From NCBI RefSeq assembly GCF_014839835.1, contig NC_071646.1, positions 3,596,001 to 3,660,000 of the forward strand: a stretch of 64,000 nt of DNA, read 5' to 3'. Of the stretch, positions 52,741 to 63,962 are shown in pieces. A model generated the notes under the pieces. It ran no database searches. It was given only the letters and a program-made list of their open reading frames with translations, and was not told the DNA's origin. Position numbers and translations under genes: made by a program. The stretch's first letter is position 1. Each line of letters opens with the position of its first letter. The stretch is from Dryobates pubescens. Lineage: Eukaryota > Chordata > Aves > Piciformes > Picidae.

Positions 52741-54869
52741 CATCTTGTCAGCTGCATGCAAACCTTCACAGCAAAGCCCAGCAGGAAGAAGAAGACCTGG
52801 GGCTGGAAGCAAAGAAGCTGCATGGGAAGAGGGAAACTTGGGAAGGTTCTTTTAGGGCTCAGAAATGCTGCTGCCCTTCGCTCCAACTTTGACAAGTTTC
52901 TGCTGATGGCAGCAGTCAATCAATGTTTGCTCCATTCCAGCTTTTCATTTCCCATTTCAATTAGAACCTGAGCAGCAAACCACCTCCTCCTCCCAGCACA
53001 GGCTGGGAGGATTTCGAACACTCTTTGCTAACTGCCATTGCAGGGATTTGTGGTGATATTCCAGCCCTTGCTCTGAAAGCCTTCCACCTGCTCTGAAAGC
53101 ACACAAAACAAACCTTTGAACCCAGCAGCTGACCTACTTTGGGTTTAAATTCAGGTTACCCTGGGAGCTGGCTCCAGAGGGCACTGCCTGTGATGCAGCC
53201 TGCCCAGCACAGCAGCCCCGAATCTGAACTGGGCAGGTGCCAGAGGGCACAGCAGCTGGCAGTACAGGTGAGACTGGCTCTCCTTCAGGAGCCAGCCACC
53301 AGCTGTGCATTAAAGCTAAAGCAAAGGCTGCCAGCATTTGCCCCTCAAGCAGACTTTTCCATTTTCCCCAGCCACCTCCTTTCCACACCCATCAGAGTTT
53401 CCCATGCCCAGAGTGGCAGCACAGGAGGCTGCATGGTCTGTGCCTGCTCACCTCCCGTGGCACAGCCTTCCTGGGCACTCACTGGGCAGGGACAGCTCCT
53501 TGGCAAGCCTGCCTGCTTTCCACAGGGACACCTGATAAAATTATCCCTGCAGGGGAACATCTTTATTTTTGTCATGTCCCCATTTTCTAAAGGGGAAAAT
53601 ATTCCACTGGGAAAGAGCCTGGCTGCTGTCTGAAAGATTTTAGCTTTCTCCAGGCTATGATGATGGAGCAGGGAGGAGGTCTCTGTGCTGCTGCTCCCAG
53701 CAAGGCTCTCAGCACAGCAACCTCCACCTGCAAGAGCAGGAAGTTTAAACCAATGTGGTCTTTAGGAGCCCATTGTAAGCCGTGTGCTGTGCCTGGCACC
53801 ACAAGTGGTGGCCCCACAATCTTCTGCTCCTGCCTGCCAGCTTGCTGTGCATGGGTTTGATGCTGCCAGGGTAAAATCCAAGTGTTTTGCCCCTCTCCCT
53901 GGGCAGCATGTCGGGCTGGAGCAAGCGAGCACAGCCCTGTGTCCACACCATGGACAAAGTCCAGCAGCACCCAACCCTTGTCCACACAGACATGTGGGAG
54001 ATGAGGCAACACATCCCTCCACCTCGGCAGGGCTCCTGGGAGACATACTGGGATGATGCTCTGCCACAGCTGGAGGAATGGCTTCAGCAGGCAGAGGTCA
54101 GCTTTGGCTCAGCCTCCCAGCAGAAACTGCTGGGGTAATGCAAGCAAGGGTCTAGCATTTGATTCATTTTTAATAGGGTCAGGTCTTTAGGAGGGCTTTG
54201 GGGCTTCCTTCTTGGTTTCCATCCCCCACTTCACCCACGTGTTTGGGGGTACAAAGCTTCCAGCACACTTGTGCCAGAGCAGACCAACTCCAGGAGCTTC
54301 ATACAGGGATGCTCTGGCAGCAGGAGCTTGTCCTTATGCCCTACTCATCTTCCTCCCAGCTCCTCTCACCCCAGCTCACCCCTAGAGCCTCCAGCACGCA
54401 CCTGCGGCGTGCCCGGCGCCTGCCGAGCCCCTGCCCAGGACAAGCAGCTGCCCATGGCTGCCCTGGCAGCAGGGAGCTGTGCTCCAGCCAAGGGGCAGAG
54501 CTGAAACCAGAGCTGAGCCACTCAGGAAGCCAACCTCTCTCCAGAGCTGGAAATGCTCAGCACTCCTCTCCTCAGAACATTCACCCACAGCCAGGGCACA
54601 GCTCCCAGTGCTCCCCTTCCTGAGCATCACCGAGGTTGTCCCCATGCTAGATGAGCCATGCCAGCAGCAGAGTCAGCCTGGGCTCAGCAGGCAAAGCCTT
54701 GGGCAGCAGCAGGTGCAGTGGTCACAGCACAGCTTTGCCTGCACCTTCCAAAACCATTCCAAAGCAGTTTTACCCCAGCTGGTGGCTCCAGCACTTCACA
54801 TCGGGCACCAGCCCAGCTTGGAGCAGAGCTGGGCTGTGGAAACCATGCAGCAGTACAGGTGAGGGTTGA

Positions 54870-55540
54870 CTTGCTGGAAAGCAGATCCAGAGTGTCCTGG
54901 TGGACAGCAAGTTGACCACAAGAGAGCAATGTGTCCTGGTGGCCAAGACCAGTGGTCTCCTAGGGTGCATTAGGTCGAGGGAGGTTCTCCTGCCCCTCTG
55001 CTCTGCCCTGGTGAAGCCACATCTGGAGTCCTGGATCCAGTTCTGGGCTCCTCAGTTCAAGAGAGACAGAGATCTACAGGAGGGAGCACAGTGGAGGTCA
55101 TGAGGATGATGAAGGGACTGGAACATCTCTCTTATGGGGAAAGGCTGAAAGCCCTGGGGCTGTTTAGCCTGGAGAAGAGCAGCCTGAGAGGGGATCTGCT
55201 CAATGTTTACAAATAGCTAAAGGGAAGGAGCAAGAAGATGGGGCCAAGCCCTTTTCACTGGTGCCCAGTGATAGGACAAGGGGCAATGGGCACAAATTGG
55301 AACCCAGGGAATTCCACCTCAACATGAAGAGAAGGTTCTTTGGTGTGAGGGTGCTGGAACCCTGGAGCAGGCTGCCCAGAGAGGCTGTGGAGCCTCCTTC
55401 TCTGCAGAGCTTCCAACCCCCCCCTGGCCATTGTGATCCTGGGCAAGCTGCTGTGGGTGGCCCTGCTTTAGCAAGGGGAGTGGACTGGATGATCTCCAGA
55501 GGTCCCTTGCAGCTCCCACCGTTCTGTGATCACCTCCCTG
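54870..55540 (+). mobile_element. CR1 LINE fragment, among the longest here
   Basis: Reaches into the CR1 reverse-transcriptase C-terminal coding region (peptides [10 protein letters not shown] and [12 protein letters not shown]), then the 3' body and a tail ending near GATGATCTCCAGAGGTCCC. The frame is broken. Confidence 0.92.
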
Positions 55541-56010
55541 AGCTGCTGTGCATGGTCACACTTCCTGGCCTTGCTCTGTCCAGGTTAAGCCTGAGGGGCT
55601 TCCGCTGCTCTGCAGATTCAGGCAGAGCTCTTCCCCGGGGATGACGTTCAACTGGTGCAGTGCTCCCAGCTCTAAAGCCTGGGTTCATCAAAGCTGCAAT
55701 TAAACCTGACAACCTCCTTGTTCTCTCTACTACACGAGATTAGGAACAGCTAAAATTAGTCTAATTTAGTGTTAATCATTAATCCCTTTATCCACCCTGA
55801 ATCCAATTTAAATGTCCACACCAAGAGCCTGCACAGACTTTGCTAGTCCAATGTACAGCAAAATTCAATTAAATATTAGTGAATTAAATCAACACAATCT
55901 GAGTGCTGCTCCAGGAGGCCTTTGCCACAGATGGTTATCAGCTGCTTGGTTAGCCTTCAAAATTAGCCTGGACATTGTGGTTCTTGGTGGTAGCTGAGTT
56001 GGGGGTAGTT

Positions 56011-56241
56011 GGGTTATGGCTGGACTTGATGATGTTAAAGCTTTCTTCTCACCTTAATGATTCCATGATTCTCAGTACTTTGGGATTGCATGGATATCTC
56101 CAGCTCTGTTTAACAAAGGAAAAGCTGGGTTGGGTTATGGCTGGACTTGATGACCTCAAAGGTTTCTTCTCACCTTAATGATTCCATGATTCTTAGTACT
56201 TTGGGATGGATATCTCCAGCTCTGTTTAACAAAGGAAAAGC
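56011..56241. repeat. Tandem duplication, 121 bp period, containing a CR1 tail
   Basis: Two copies of a block starting GGGTTATGGCTGGACTTGAT at 56011 and 56132, ending AACAAAGGAAAAGC. The second lacks five bases (TTGCA). Each copy carries a plus-strand CR1-like tail. Confidence 0.88.
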
Positions 56242-57299
56242 AACCTTCCAGGCCCTCAGGTTGGAGAAGACACCTTCAAATACGAGGTTCAGGAGGCAAA
56301 GAAAGTCCTGCCTCAGGAAAAAGAAATAATAACAAATTAAATGAAAGAAGGAAAGAAGCAAACCCCACACAACCTTTTTTCTTCAGGCCAAATGTCACAC
56401 TTCAGCCTGACCTTTGCTTCTGCCATGGCGTACTGCAGACAAACTGTGTCCTGGGGGTTGTGCAGGGGCCTCAGCAGCTCACACTGCCCCTCACTCTCCA
56501 GGCCCAAAGGAGAGAGAGCACATCTTACCCCCAAAGAGCTGGCAGCCTCTTCCTGCAACCAGCAGATATGGAGACCTTGAACTTCTCCTGTCTGATTGCT
56601 GTCTCCTCCAGCTATCTCTTCTGCAATGGTCATTTTCCGAAGCGTTGCAGAAGAGCAAAACGTGGCTTGAATGCAGGAGTCAGCTGCAACCTTTGCTGCC
56701 AAGTTGGCAGGGAAGATAAGGACCTTTTATTTCAAGAAGAGAAAAAAAGAAAAACTCAACCAACCAAAACAAAACAAAACCTACAAACCCAGACACTGAG
56801 GAAGGAGAGACAACTCTTTAGCAACTTTTACAGCCAGTCTTGCAATATTATTTCCTAAGCAGGCTGAAAACTAGTGGGGAAAAAAAATGATTAAAAAAGA
56901 AACTACAAGAAAACCAGGGAGGGAAAAAAGAAGACGAAGAAAGTTTCCCTGGGCAGTTTCCTTGGAGCTCTCTGCTTGCTGTGGACGCCCTGCCCCTGCT
57001 GCAGGGAAAGCCTCCAGCCTCCCTCCGAGGACGTGCAGGATGTGAGGAGTGAGGGCTGACTCACTGCTCCACTCCACTGCCCACAGCAGGGCTCAGCAAG
57101 GAAAGAAAGATTGAAAACACCACCCCAAAAAGTCAAGCACCAGGTACCTGAGCTGAGCACTAAAGCCTGCAGCCCAAGGAGGGCAGGAGGAAAGGGGAAG
57201 AAGGTAGCACAGTCCTCACCCAGAGGATTACAGCCTGAGGATTGGAATTGTGACCCCAACGCAAGCCAGACTGTAGGCTGGGTTCGATTCAAGAAACAG

Positions 57300-57357
57300 A
57301 GAGTGGTTTGGTTTGGAAGGGACCTTAAAGATCACCTAATCCAAGCCTGGTGGGCCA
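57300..57357 (-). mobile_element. CR1 LINE tail
   Basis: GGTTTGGAAGGGACCTTAAAG, then ATCACCTAATCCAAGCC; cut short by the next copy. Confidence 0.8.
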
Positions 57358-57358
57358 G

Positions 57359-57560
57359 ATCATAGAATCCCAGAATGGTTTTGGTTGGAAAAGACCTTTA
57401 AGATCATTGAGTCCAACCATTCTCTAACTCTGCCAAAGCTGTCTCTAAACCGTGCCCTTCACCACACCTCCGTGTCTTTTAAACACCTCCAGGGATGAGG
57501 ATTCAACCAGCCTCCTGCACAGCACCTCTTGTGAAGGCTCCCTCCGAGTTTTTTCCTCTT
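57359..57560 (-). mobile_element. CR1 LINE 3' tail
   Basis: ATCATAGAATCCCAGAATGG and GGTTGGAAAAGACCTTTAAG. Confidence 0.88.
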
Positions 57561-58125
57561 TCCACATCTCCCAGCTGCTCCTTCAAGGTGATGCTGGTGC
57601 ATCAGCTCACTTGGTGCTGTCACTGCCACCTCCTACCCTAAGCAGTTGTCACCTCAGCCACACAGATCAGCTGAGAAACCTGTCCACACACCATCATCTG
57701 CTCTGTGAGGTCAGAAGCTGTAAATCCCAACAACTCCTTGTGGCTTTAGCACCTTCCCTAAGGCCATCAGCTGCTAAGTGCCTCTGGTTCTCTGGGCAGA
57801 GCAGGATGCATGCAGCGCAGGGGCCTCTGCTGGGAGCAGCTGATGTCACCTGCCGGGGGTCAGTGATGCAAGGCTGTGAGGCAGGCAGCCAGGGCTGCAG
57901 GCTGAGAGCGCTGCCTGCTGCTCTTCCCAATAAGGAAATACACAGCGCTGGGGGTGAATCACAAGCAGTGACACAGCAGGGGGCTGGAGAGTTTCAGCAT
58001 CCAGTGCAGGAAAAGTGAGACTCGGGGCCGTAAGGGGCTGCCTCTGACTGTCACCAACTGGGGAATTTCCCGGGTTTCTCTCATTTCCAGCAATCCAGGG
58101 GCTGCCACATGTTGCATCTCTGCTC

Positions 58126-58390
58126 TCACAGACTCAGGCAACTGTTTCAGTTGGAAAAGACCTCTAAGATCATCCAGTCCAACCATCAACCCAACACCAA
58201 CATGGCCATTAAACCATGTCCCCAGGTGCCATGGCCACAGGTTTCTTGAACCCCTCCAGGGATGGTGACTCCACCACCTCCCTGGGCAGCCTGTTCCAAT
58301 GCCTGACCACTCTTGCAGGGAAGAAATTCTTCCTCATAACCAACCTAAACCTCCCCTGGTGCAGCTGGAATGGTTCCCTTTGCTGTGAGC
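58126..58390 (-). mobile_element. CR1 LINE 3' tail
   Basis: GTTGGAAAAGACCTCTAAG, then CTGGGCAGCCTGTTCCAATG; about 0.7 kb upstream of the G0S2 promoter. Confidence 0.9.
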
Positions 58391-58755
58391 CACCTTTGAC
58401 CAGCATCTTCACATCTCCTCCTGGGTAACCTCTCTGCTATGCCTCACTCAGGCGTTTTTGGTTTGTTTCAATACCTACTTCCTGCAATGAAAACTGAAAA
58501 AGGCAGGAAAGCAAAAGGCTTCTGCTGTGCTCCACTGGACCTTGCCCAAATCCAGTCCCCAGCCCCAATAGCTTACAAGCTGTGGGGACACAGTGTCCCC
58601 CTCACCCCCAAGTGCAAGCTGAGGAAAGTTAATGTGTTAACTACATGAACTTCTTAGCTCAATCCTATATTAACTAATGTATTAAAGCACATGCAGCCCT
58701 GGAGCTGCACTGCAGTCAGACAGAAAGATGTCTGAAATCAGAGCCTGGGGTCATT

Positions 58756-58892
58756 GGGGGGGGGGGGGGAGGAGGAGGGAAAGGGGGGTGAGAAGCAGCA
58801 AAAGTTTTGTGAAAGAAGGAAAAGGAAAGAAAAAGACAGAAGAAAAAAAATTAAAAGGAGGGGGAGGAGGCGGGGGGGGGGGGGGAAAGTAA
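58756..58892. repeat. Homopurine tract with long G runs upstream of G0S2
   Basis: G14 at 58756-58769, G14 at 58872-58885, and A/G-rich sequence between, followed by T12 at 58895-58906. About 170-300 bp upstream of the predicted start site. Confidence 0.9.
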
Positions 58893-58919
58893 AGTTTTTT
58901 TTTTTTAGCTTGGCAGGAT

Positions 58920-59062
58920 TAAGGGCAAGGGCTGCCAGGGCAGGGGGGGCACTGCCCGTGCTGGCGGCGTGCTCGGGGCGTGATGCCCAGAGCCGGCCCC
59001 CGCCGGCCGGCCCCGCCCGCCCCCGGCAGCGATAAAACGCGAGGGCGGCGAGCGGCGGGCAG
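58920..59062 (+). promoter_or_regulatory. G0S2 CpG-rich core promoter
   Basis: Strongly CpG-rich, with GC boxes around 59005-59025 (CCCCGCCCGCCCCC) and a TATA-like GATAAAA at 59031-59037. Transcription would start near 59060, upstream of the exon ending at 59179. The position just before the G0S2 noncoding exon supports this. Confidence 0.7.
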
Positions 59063-59179
59063 CAGCTGCGGAGCGGAGCTCAGCACCGACCAGCATTGCT
59101 CTCTCCGGGACAGCACAGCCCCGGCAGCTCGCAGCGCTCACCGCCCCCTCCCCTGCCTCGCAGCAGCAGCAGCCTCCCG
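59060..59179 (+). other. G0S2: G0S2 noncoding exon 1 (inferred start)
   Basis: Lies between the TATA-like box and a perfect donor GTAAGG at 59180; the matching acceptor (CTCCTGCAG) is at 59542-59550. Human G0S2 also has two exons with the whole ORF in exon 2. Confidence 0.65.
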
Positions 59180-59583
59180 GTAAGGGGGTGAGAAGGGATG
59201 CGGTGGGATCTGATGGTGGGGATGAGATGGGATGAGGGAGGATGGAGTGGGGTGCAGTGCAGAATGTGGGGCCACGGCATGTGGAGCCTGGCTGGATCTT
59301 GTCCTCCCCAGCCCGGTTTGCCACAGCCTGCATGCAAAGGATCTGCTCAGCCGGGCAGCTCCTTCCAGCAGGCACCAGGGCTGTGTTCTGTGGAATGAGA
59401 GTTGAGCAAATGAAAAATCGCCAATCTGCACGAAGAGCAGGGCTGGAGGGGCTGTGGAGAGAGCGTGGGCTGCATGGGGGGCTCTGAGCACCGCAGGAGA
59501 CAGCAGCCAGATGTAACTAACGTCCCTCTCCTTTCTGCCTTCTCCTGCAGAACTGACACCTTGCAAACCTGCTGCAGTAAGCA

Positions 59584-59889
59584 ATGGAAACCATGCATGA
59601 GCTGATCCCCTTCGCCAAGGAGATGATGAGCCAGAAGCCCAACAGGAAGATGGTCAAGATGTACATGCTGGGCAGTGCACTGGCGTTCCTCGGGGTGGTT
59701 ATTGGCCTGGTGGAGACGGTCTGCAGTCCCTTCATCTCCGAAGGGAGGCTAGAAGAGGAGGAGGAGAAGAAACCCACCCAAAGGCCAGAGCAAAAACATC
59801 CCCAGAAACAGGAGGATTTGATCTTGGATAAAAGCAAGAAGCCAGTGGCAGCACAGAGGGCCCTGGTGACCAGGCAGCCTGGCCTGTAA
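59584..59889 (+). CDS. G0S2: G0S2, G0/G1 switch protein 2
   Basis: Small protein that binds and inhibits adipose triglyceride lipase (PNPLA2) on lipid droplets; regulated by feeding, insulin and PPARs in other vertebrates. The 101-residue ORF lies within one exon (acceptor at 59550) and is close to human G0S2 (103). The N-terminus METMHELIPFAKEMM matches human METVQELIPLAKEMM. The hydrophobic ATGL-binding segment is about 26-43 (MYMLGSALAFLGVVIGL), followed by ETVCSPF identical to human. The C-terminal half is charged (EEEEEKK) and poorly conserved, as usual in the family. TAA stop; poly(A) signal about 250 nt downstream. Expected synteny with LAMB3. Confidence 0.96.
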   Translation: METMHELIPFAKEMMSQKPNRKMVKMYMLGSALAFLGVVIGLVETVCSPFISEGRLEEEEEKKPTQRPEQKHPQKQEDLILDKSKKPVAAQRALVTRQPGL

Positions 59890-60140
59890 GAGCCCCAGGG
59901 CCGAGCAACCAAGCACAAGAGACTCTGCTGTCCCCTCGGTGGTGGTTCCAGCAAGAAGAGAGAAGAGTTGGCTGAAGGAGGAGACCCCAAGTGCAGGACT
60001 AGAGAAGGAGTGAATGGTTTTATTTGCTGCTGTGCAGCAGTGGGGAAACAATACCTTTTGTTGGTATGACCCTGTGCAAGATGCACAGCCTGGTTTCTTA
60101 TTTTTCTTACAGAAGCATTTTACACCATTTTGCAAAAATC

Positions 60141-60146
60141 AATAAA
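60141..60146 (+). terminator. Poly(A) signal, G0S2
   Basis: AATAAA in an A/T-rich context (ATCAATAAATATTTTC) 252 nt after the G0S2 stop; mRNA end near 60165. Confidence 0.8.
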
Positions 60147-61596
60147 TATTTTCTATGGTACCCTTGCTTTCCAGCTGCCTTTATTTCCAAAGCCTCTCTC
60201 TCCTGTGGAGTTTGCAAATAGGGTGTTTTTCCCCCTTGCACTTCAGGCTCCTCTCAGTGAGGGGGACCCAAGGACGTGCTGAGGGTGATGGTTGCCCCTT
60301 CCCAGTAAAGCTGCTCTGGGACTGAGGAGGTGGCATTTCTGTACCTTGAACTGCTGCTGCCTTCCAGCACAGGCCCAGGGAGGGGGAGGGGAGGAGGTGG
60401 CATGTCTCACAGGTGACAGCCACATGGCTCTAGTCGGGGGTGGAGCTGTACTTTGTGGGGTTATCTGGGTTTGGTGACACAGATTCCTGTCTCTGTCACA
60501 GCCCTGTGTGCACAGAACTGCTGAAAGAGTAACCCCCAAACCACTGCATGTCAACCCCCCAGCAGTCCCCTAACAGGTGGTGGTTGCTGCACAGCTGAAA
60601 GACTTGGAATAAATCTTCTCCCTTGCCTGGGATCTTTCACAACACCACCGCAGGCACTAAGCTGTGCAGAGTCACAATCAGCTTCCAGTATTAGAGCGGT
60701 GCCACAGCTGGGAAAACAGAGGTAGGGAGAGTCCAGGAGGTGTGGAAAGAGGGATCCAAGCCTCAGGGCTGTACCCAGGGCACTGCCAGCCTCGTTAGAG
60801 GACTTTCACCTATTTACAAATCTTTCCTGGCCTCAGGAAGAATCTCTCTGTTGTGTTCAGGACTGGGTCATGTTAGTCAAACAAACCTCCGGAGAGCCAC
60901 AGCTGAACCATCCTGATGGTGCTGCAGAAGGGAGGGAAGGGAAACAGTCTCTGCCTGTCAGGACTGGGGCAGAAAGAGCCTCTTGGTGTGCTCCATGGCA
61001 GGAGGAGCAGGCTCCACACCTTGCACAGAAACTGGGAGATGGACCAGTGACATGCCCCTGCCTAGCTAAACACAACCCCCTTGATACAAACAGCAGGAGA
61101 TGAGGGAAAAGGAGGAAGCTCTGCCTGACACTAGTGCCAAAGGCATCACTCCTCCCAGAGCTGCACAACTTCAGAATCTGGAGATCTAAGAAGGCAGCTG
61201 AAGTTCACCTCTCTATTTTCACACCACAGAACCATGCAAGTCATTCTGGTGACAATTATTGCTGTAAAAAAAATAACCCAAACCAAACCAAAAAGCCCAA
61301 CCAAAAAAACCCCACAGCAGCTCATTGTGGAGGGGGACACCTACCAAGTCTGCACACAAAAAACCTCTGTTCAAGCTTTGGACCAAGCACAAAGCACCTT
61401 TGCCTTTGTGGGGAAAAGAGCAGAAGAGGCCAATGAGATGAAAACACAAAAATGGCCTTGAGAAATGCTTCATTTGCTCCATGACCCACTTAGTCCATAA
61501 CCCAACCTTCGGGTATCTGGCAGGGTTGAACACTTCAGCAGCTCCTTGATAGCCATGGAGATGTCATGGGCAAACACAAAAGGAGCATGCATCAGG

Positions 61597-62165
61597 AACA
61601 GTGTGGCCAGCAGGTGCAGGGAAGTCATTGTGCCCCTGTACTCAGCACTGGTGAGGCCACACCTTGAGTGCTGTGTCCAGTTCTGAGCCCCTCAGTTTAA
61701 GAAGGACATTGAGATACTTGAAGGTGTCCAGAGAAGGGCAATGAGGCTGGGGGGAGGCCTTGAGCACAGCCCTGTGAGAAGAGGCTGAAGGAGCTGGGGT
61801 TGCTTAGCCTGGAGAAGAGGAGACTCAGGGGAGACCTTCTTGCTCTCTACAACTCCCTGAAGGGAGGTTGTAGCCAGGTGGGGGTTGGTCTCCTCTCCCA
61901 GGCAAGCAGCAGCAGAACAAGAGGACACAGTCTCAAGCTCTGCCAGGGGAAGTTTAGGCTGGAGGTGAGAAGAAAGTTAGTTGTTGGAATGTGTTGCCCA
62001 GGGAAGTGGTGGAGTCCCCATCCCTGGAAGTGCTCAAGAGGGGATTGGATGTGGCACTTGGTGCCATGGTTTAGTCATGAGGTCTGTGGTGCCAGGTTGG
62101 ACTTGGTGATCTTTGAGGTTTCTTCCAACCTTGGTGATTCTGTGATTCTGTGTGATTCTGTGAAT
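61597..62165 (+). mobile_element. CR1 LINE 3' fragment
   Basis: AGCACTGGTGAGGCCACACC through GGTTGGACTTGGTGATCTTTG, ending in a GTGATTCTGTGATTCTGTG tail. Confidence 0.92.
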
Positions 62166-62204
62166 TCAAGCCTGAAGAAAGCCATCATCTCATCAGTGCC
62201 ATCC

Positions 62205-62382
62205 CCCCTCCTTCAGGGAGGTGGTAGAAGCTCCATCCCTGGAGGCTTTTAAGGCCAGGCTGGATGTGGCTCTGAGCAGCCTGATCTAGTATGAGGGGTC
62301 CTGGCCCACGGCAGGGGAGTTGGAACTAGATGATCCTTGAGGTCCCTTCCAACCCCAACAATTCTATGCTTCTATGAATTCC
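62205..62382 (+). mobile_element. CR1 LINE 3' tail
   Basis: Second copy directly after the first: GGAACTAGATGATCCTTGAG and a CAATTCTATGCTTCTATGAA end. Confidence 0.9.
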
Positions 62383-62649
62383 ATCTTTAAGCAGGTTATA
62401 CATTTGTAACACATCCTCAAGGACAGGGAAAGCTGACCTGGAATTCCCTGGGACATGCTTGGTGCATGGATAAAGCAGGGACCTGAGTGGCTGTGGCTGT
62501 GTCAGCTGTGAAAATCATATCAGCTCTTGCACATTGCTGTCACTCAGCAGCATCTCTGCTCTGGCAAAGCTAAGCAGTTGATAAATGGATTAAACTGAGT
62601 TGAGAATCATATCTTTGTCCAAGGCAGCTGTGAGCTGTCAGCCACATCA

Positions 62650-62925
62650 GTCACATCTTGGTTCCCAAGAGGAGCCCTTCTCTACAAGTTGTAGATGGCT
62701 CACCCTGTCCCATTGAACCAAGTGCAGCTCAGTGGCATTGAGTGCACCCTCTGCAAGTCTGCAGATGACACCAAGCTGTGTGGATGCTCCCTCCCTGGAG
62801 GTGTTTAAGGCCAGGTTGGATGAAACCATGAGCAACCTGGGGCTAGTGGAAAGTGTTCCTGCCCATGGCAGGGGGGTTGGAACTAGATGATCTTTAAGGT
62901 CCTTTCAACCCAAATCATTCTATGG
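62650..62925 (+). mobile_element. CR1 LINE, internally deleted
   Basis: 62734-62780 encodes part of the reverse-transcriptase core (SADDTKL, related to FADDTKL) and is joined directly to the 3' end (CCTGGAGGTGTTTAAGGCC). Tail AACTAGATGATCTTTAAGG. Confidence 0.8.
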
Positions 62926-63634
62926 TAAAGGGAAAACCTTAAAAATGTGAAGATGGAGCAGGTCTCAAGCAGCCCAGCTCTCAGGTCCTGAGGTGAGTAG
63001 GGAGCTCCAGGCAAGCCCATCCAGGATGGCCTCCACTGTTTCTCAGGTTGTCTTCACACATGATGCCTCCTGGCACCGTGCTGCCCACACCTCCTCTCTC
63101 CACACTTATCCAGTCATGGAGTTTATGAGCTTAAAGCAAAGAGGGTTGGGGAACAATCAAAATAGCTGCTGCTAAGGCAGCTAAGGGGATTAGACAGCTA
63201 AAGCAGGCACTGCGCCGCCGGCGCTGCAGCCGCCTCGGTACAACCTGGCGCTGCAGAGGGCAATCTCCTGCCTCCTGACGCAATGCGAGCCCAGAGGTCA
63301 CAGCCTCCTCTGGATTACCCCAAAAGGTCAGCCCAGGAGGTGAAGCCCACACGTTATCACTTCCCCAGCTCTCACAGGACCCTGCAGCATGGTCACTTAG
63401 ACACATCCATGCCTGGGCTTACCACAAGGACTGCCTGAAGCCTTGTTTAAAGCAGCCTGCAGGGAGGCTCAGCACCCATTTAGCATCACTTTAACTGTGA
63501 TGAGTGAGAGAGCTGACAGAGCTGCAGTAGATTAAAAGGCTTCAGCAAACTTCCCTGCTCTTCAACCACAGCAGGACTCTCCAGCCCATTTCCCAGCCAC
63601 ATCTCCCAAGGCCCCTGACGCCTGCATTTCAACA

Positions 63635-63962
63635 GTAGACAAAGAGAAGGCTCCAGGGACACCTTAGAGGTGCACTTCAATATCTGAAGGACACCTACAG
63701 GAAGGCTGGGGAGGGACTGTCTAGAAGGACTTGTAAGTGATAGGATAAGGGGCAATGGTTTGAAACTGGAGCAGGGGAGATTTAGGTTGGACATCAGAAA
63801 GAAGCTCTTTGCAATGAGGGTGGTGAGACACTGCAACAGGTTGCCCAGGGGAGGTGGTGGAAGCCCCAGCCCTGGAGACATTCATAGCTGGGGCCCTGAG
63901 CAACCTGATCTAGTCCCTGCTTACTGGGTTGGACCTTCAAGGGTCCCTTCCAACCCAATGCA
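63635..63962 (+). mobile_element. CR1 LINE 3' fragment
   Basis: AGAAGGCTCCAGGGACACC through CCTTCCAACCCAATGC; same subtype as the copy at 42690. Confidence 0.9.

Larger units (their letters stand above)
48600..58919. other. LAMB3 to G0S2 intergenic region
   Basis: About 10.3 kb with no recognised protein-coding gene. It should contain the LAMB3 noncoding first exon and promoter; a CpG-rich candidate lies at 50793-51010. It also holds CR1 copies, the ATTCT array (52661-52740), an 85 bp tandem duplication near 49618, a 121 bp one near 56011, an A/T-rich patch at 55735-55910, and the homopurine tract at 58756-58892. Confidence 0.7.

Noticed and set aside
57270-57300. tRNA-like B box (GGTTCGATTC)
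   Set aside because: No matching A box at the right distance and no cloverleaf could be drawn.
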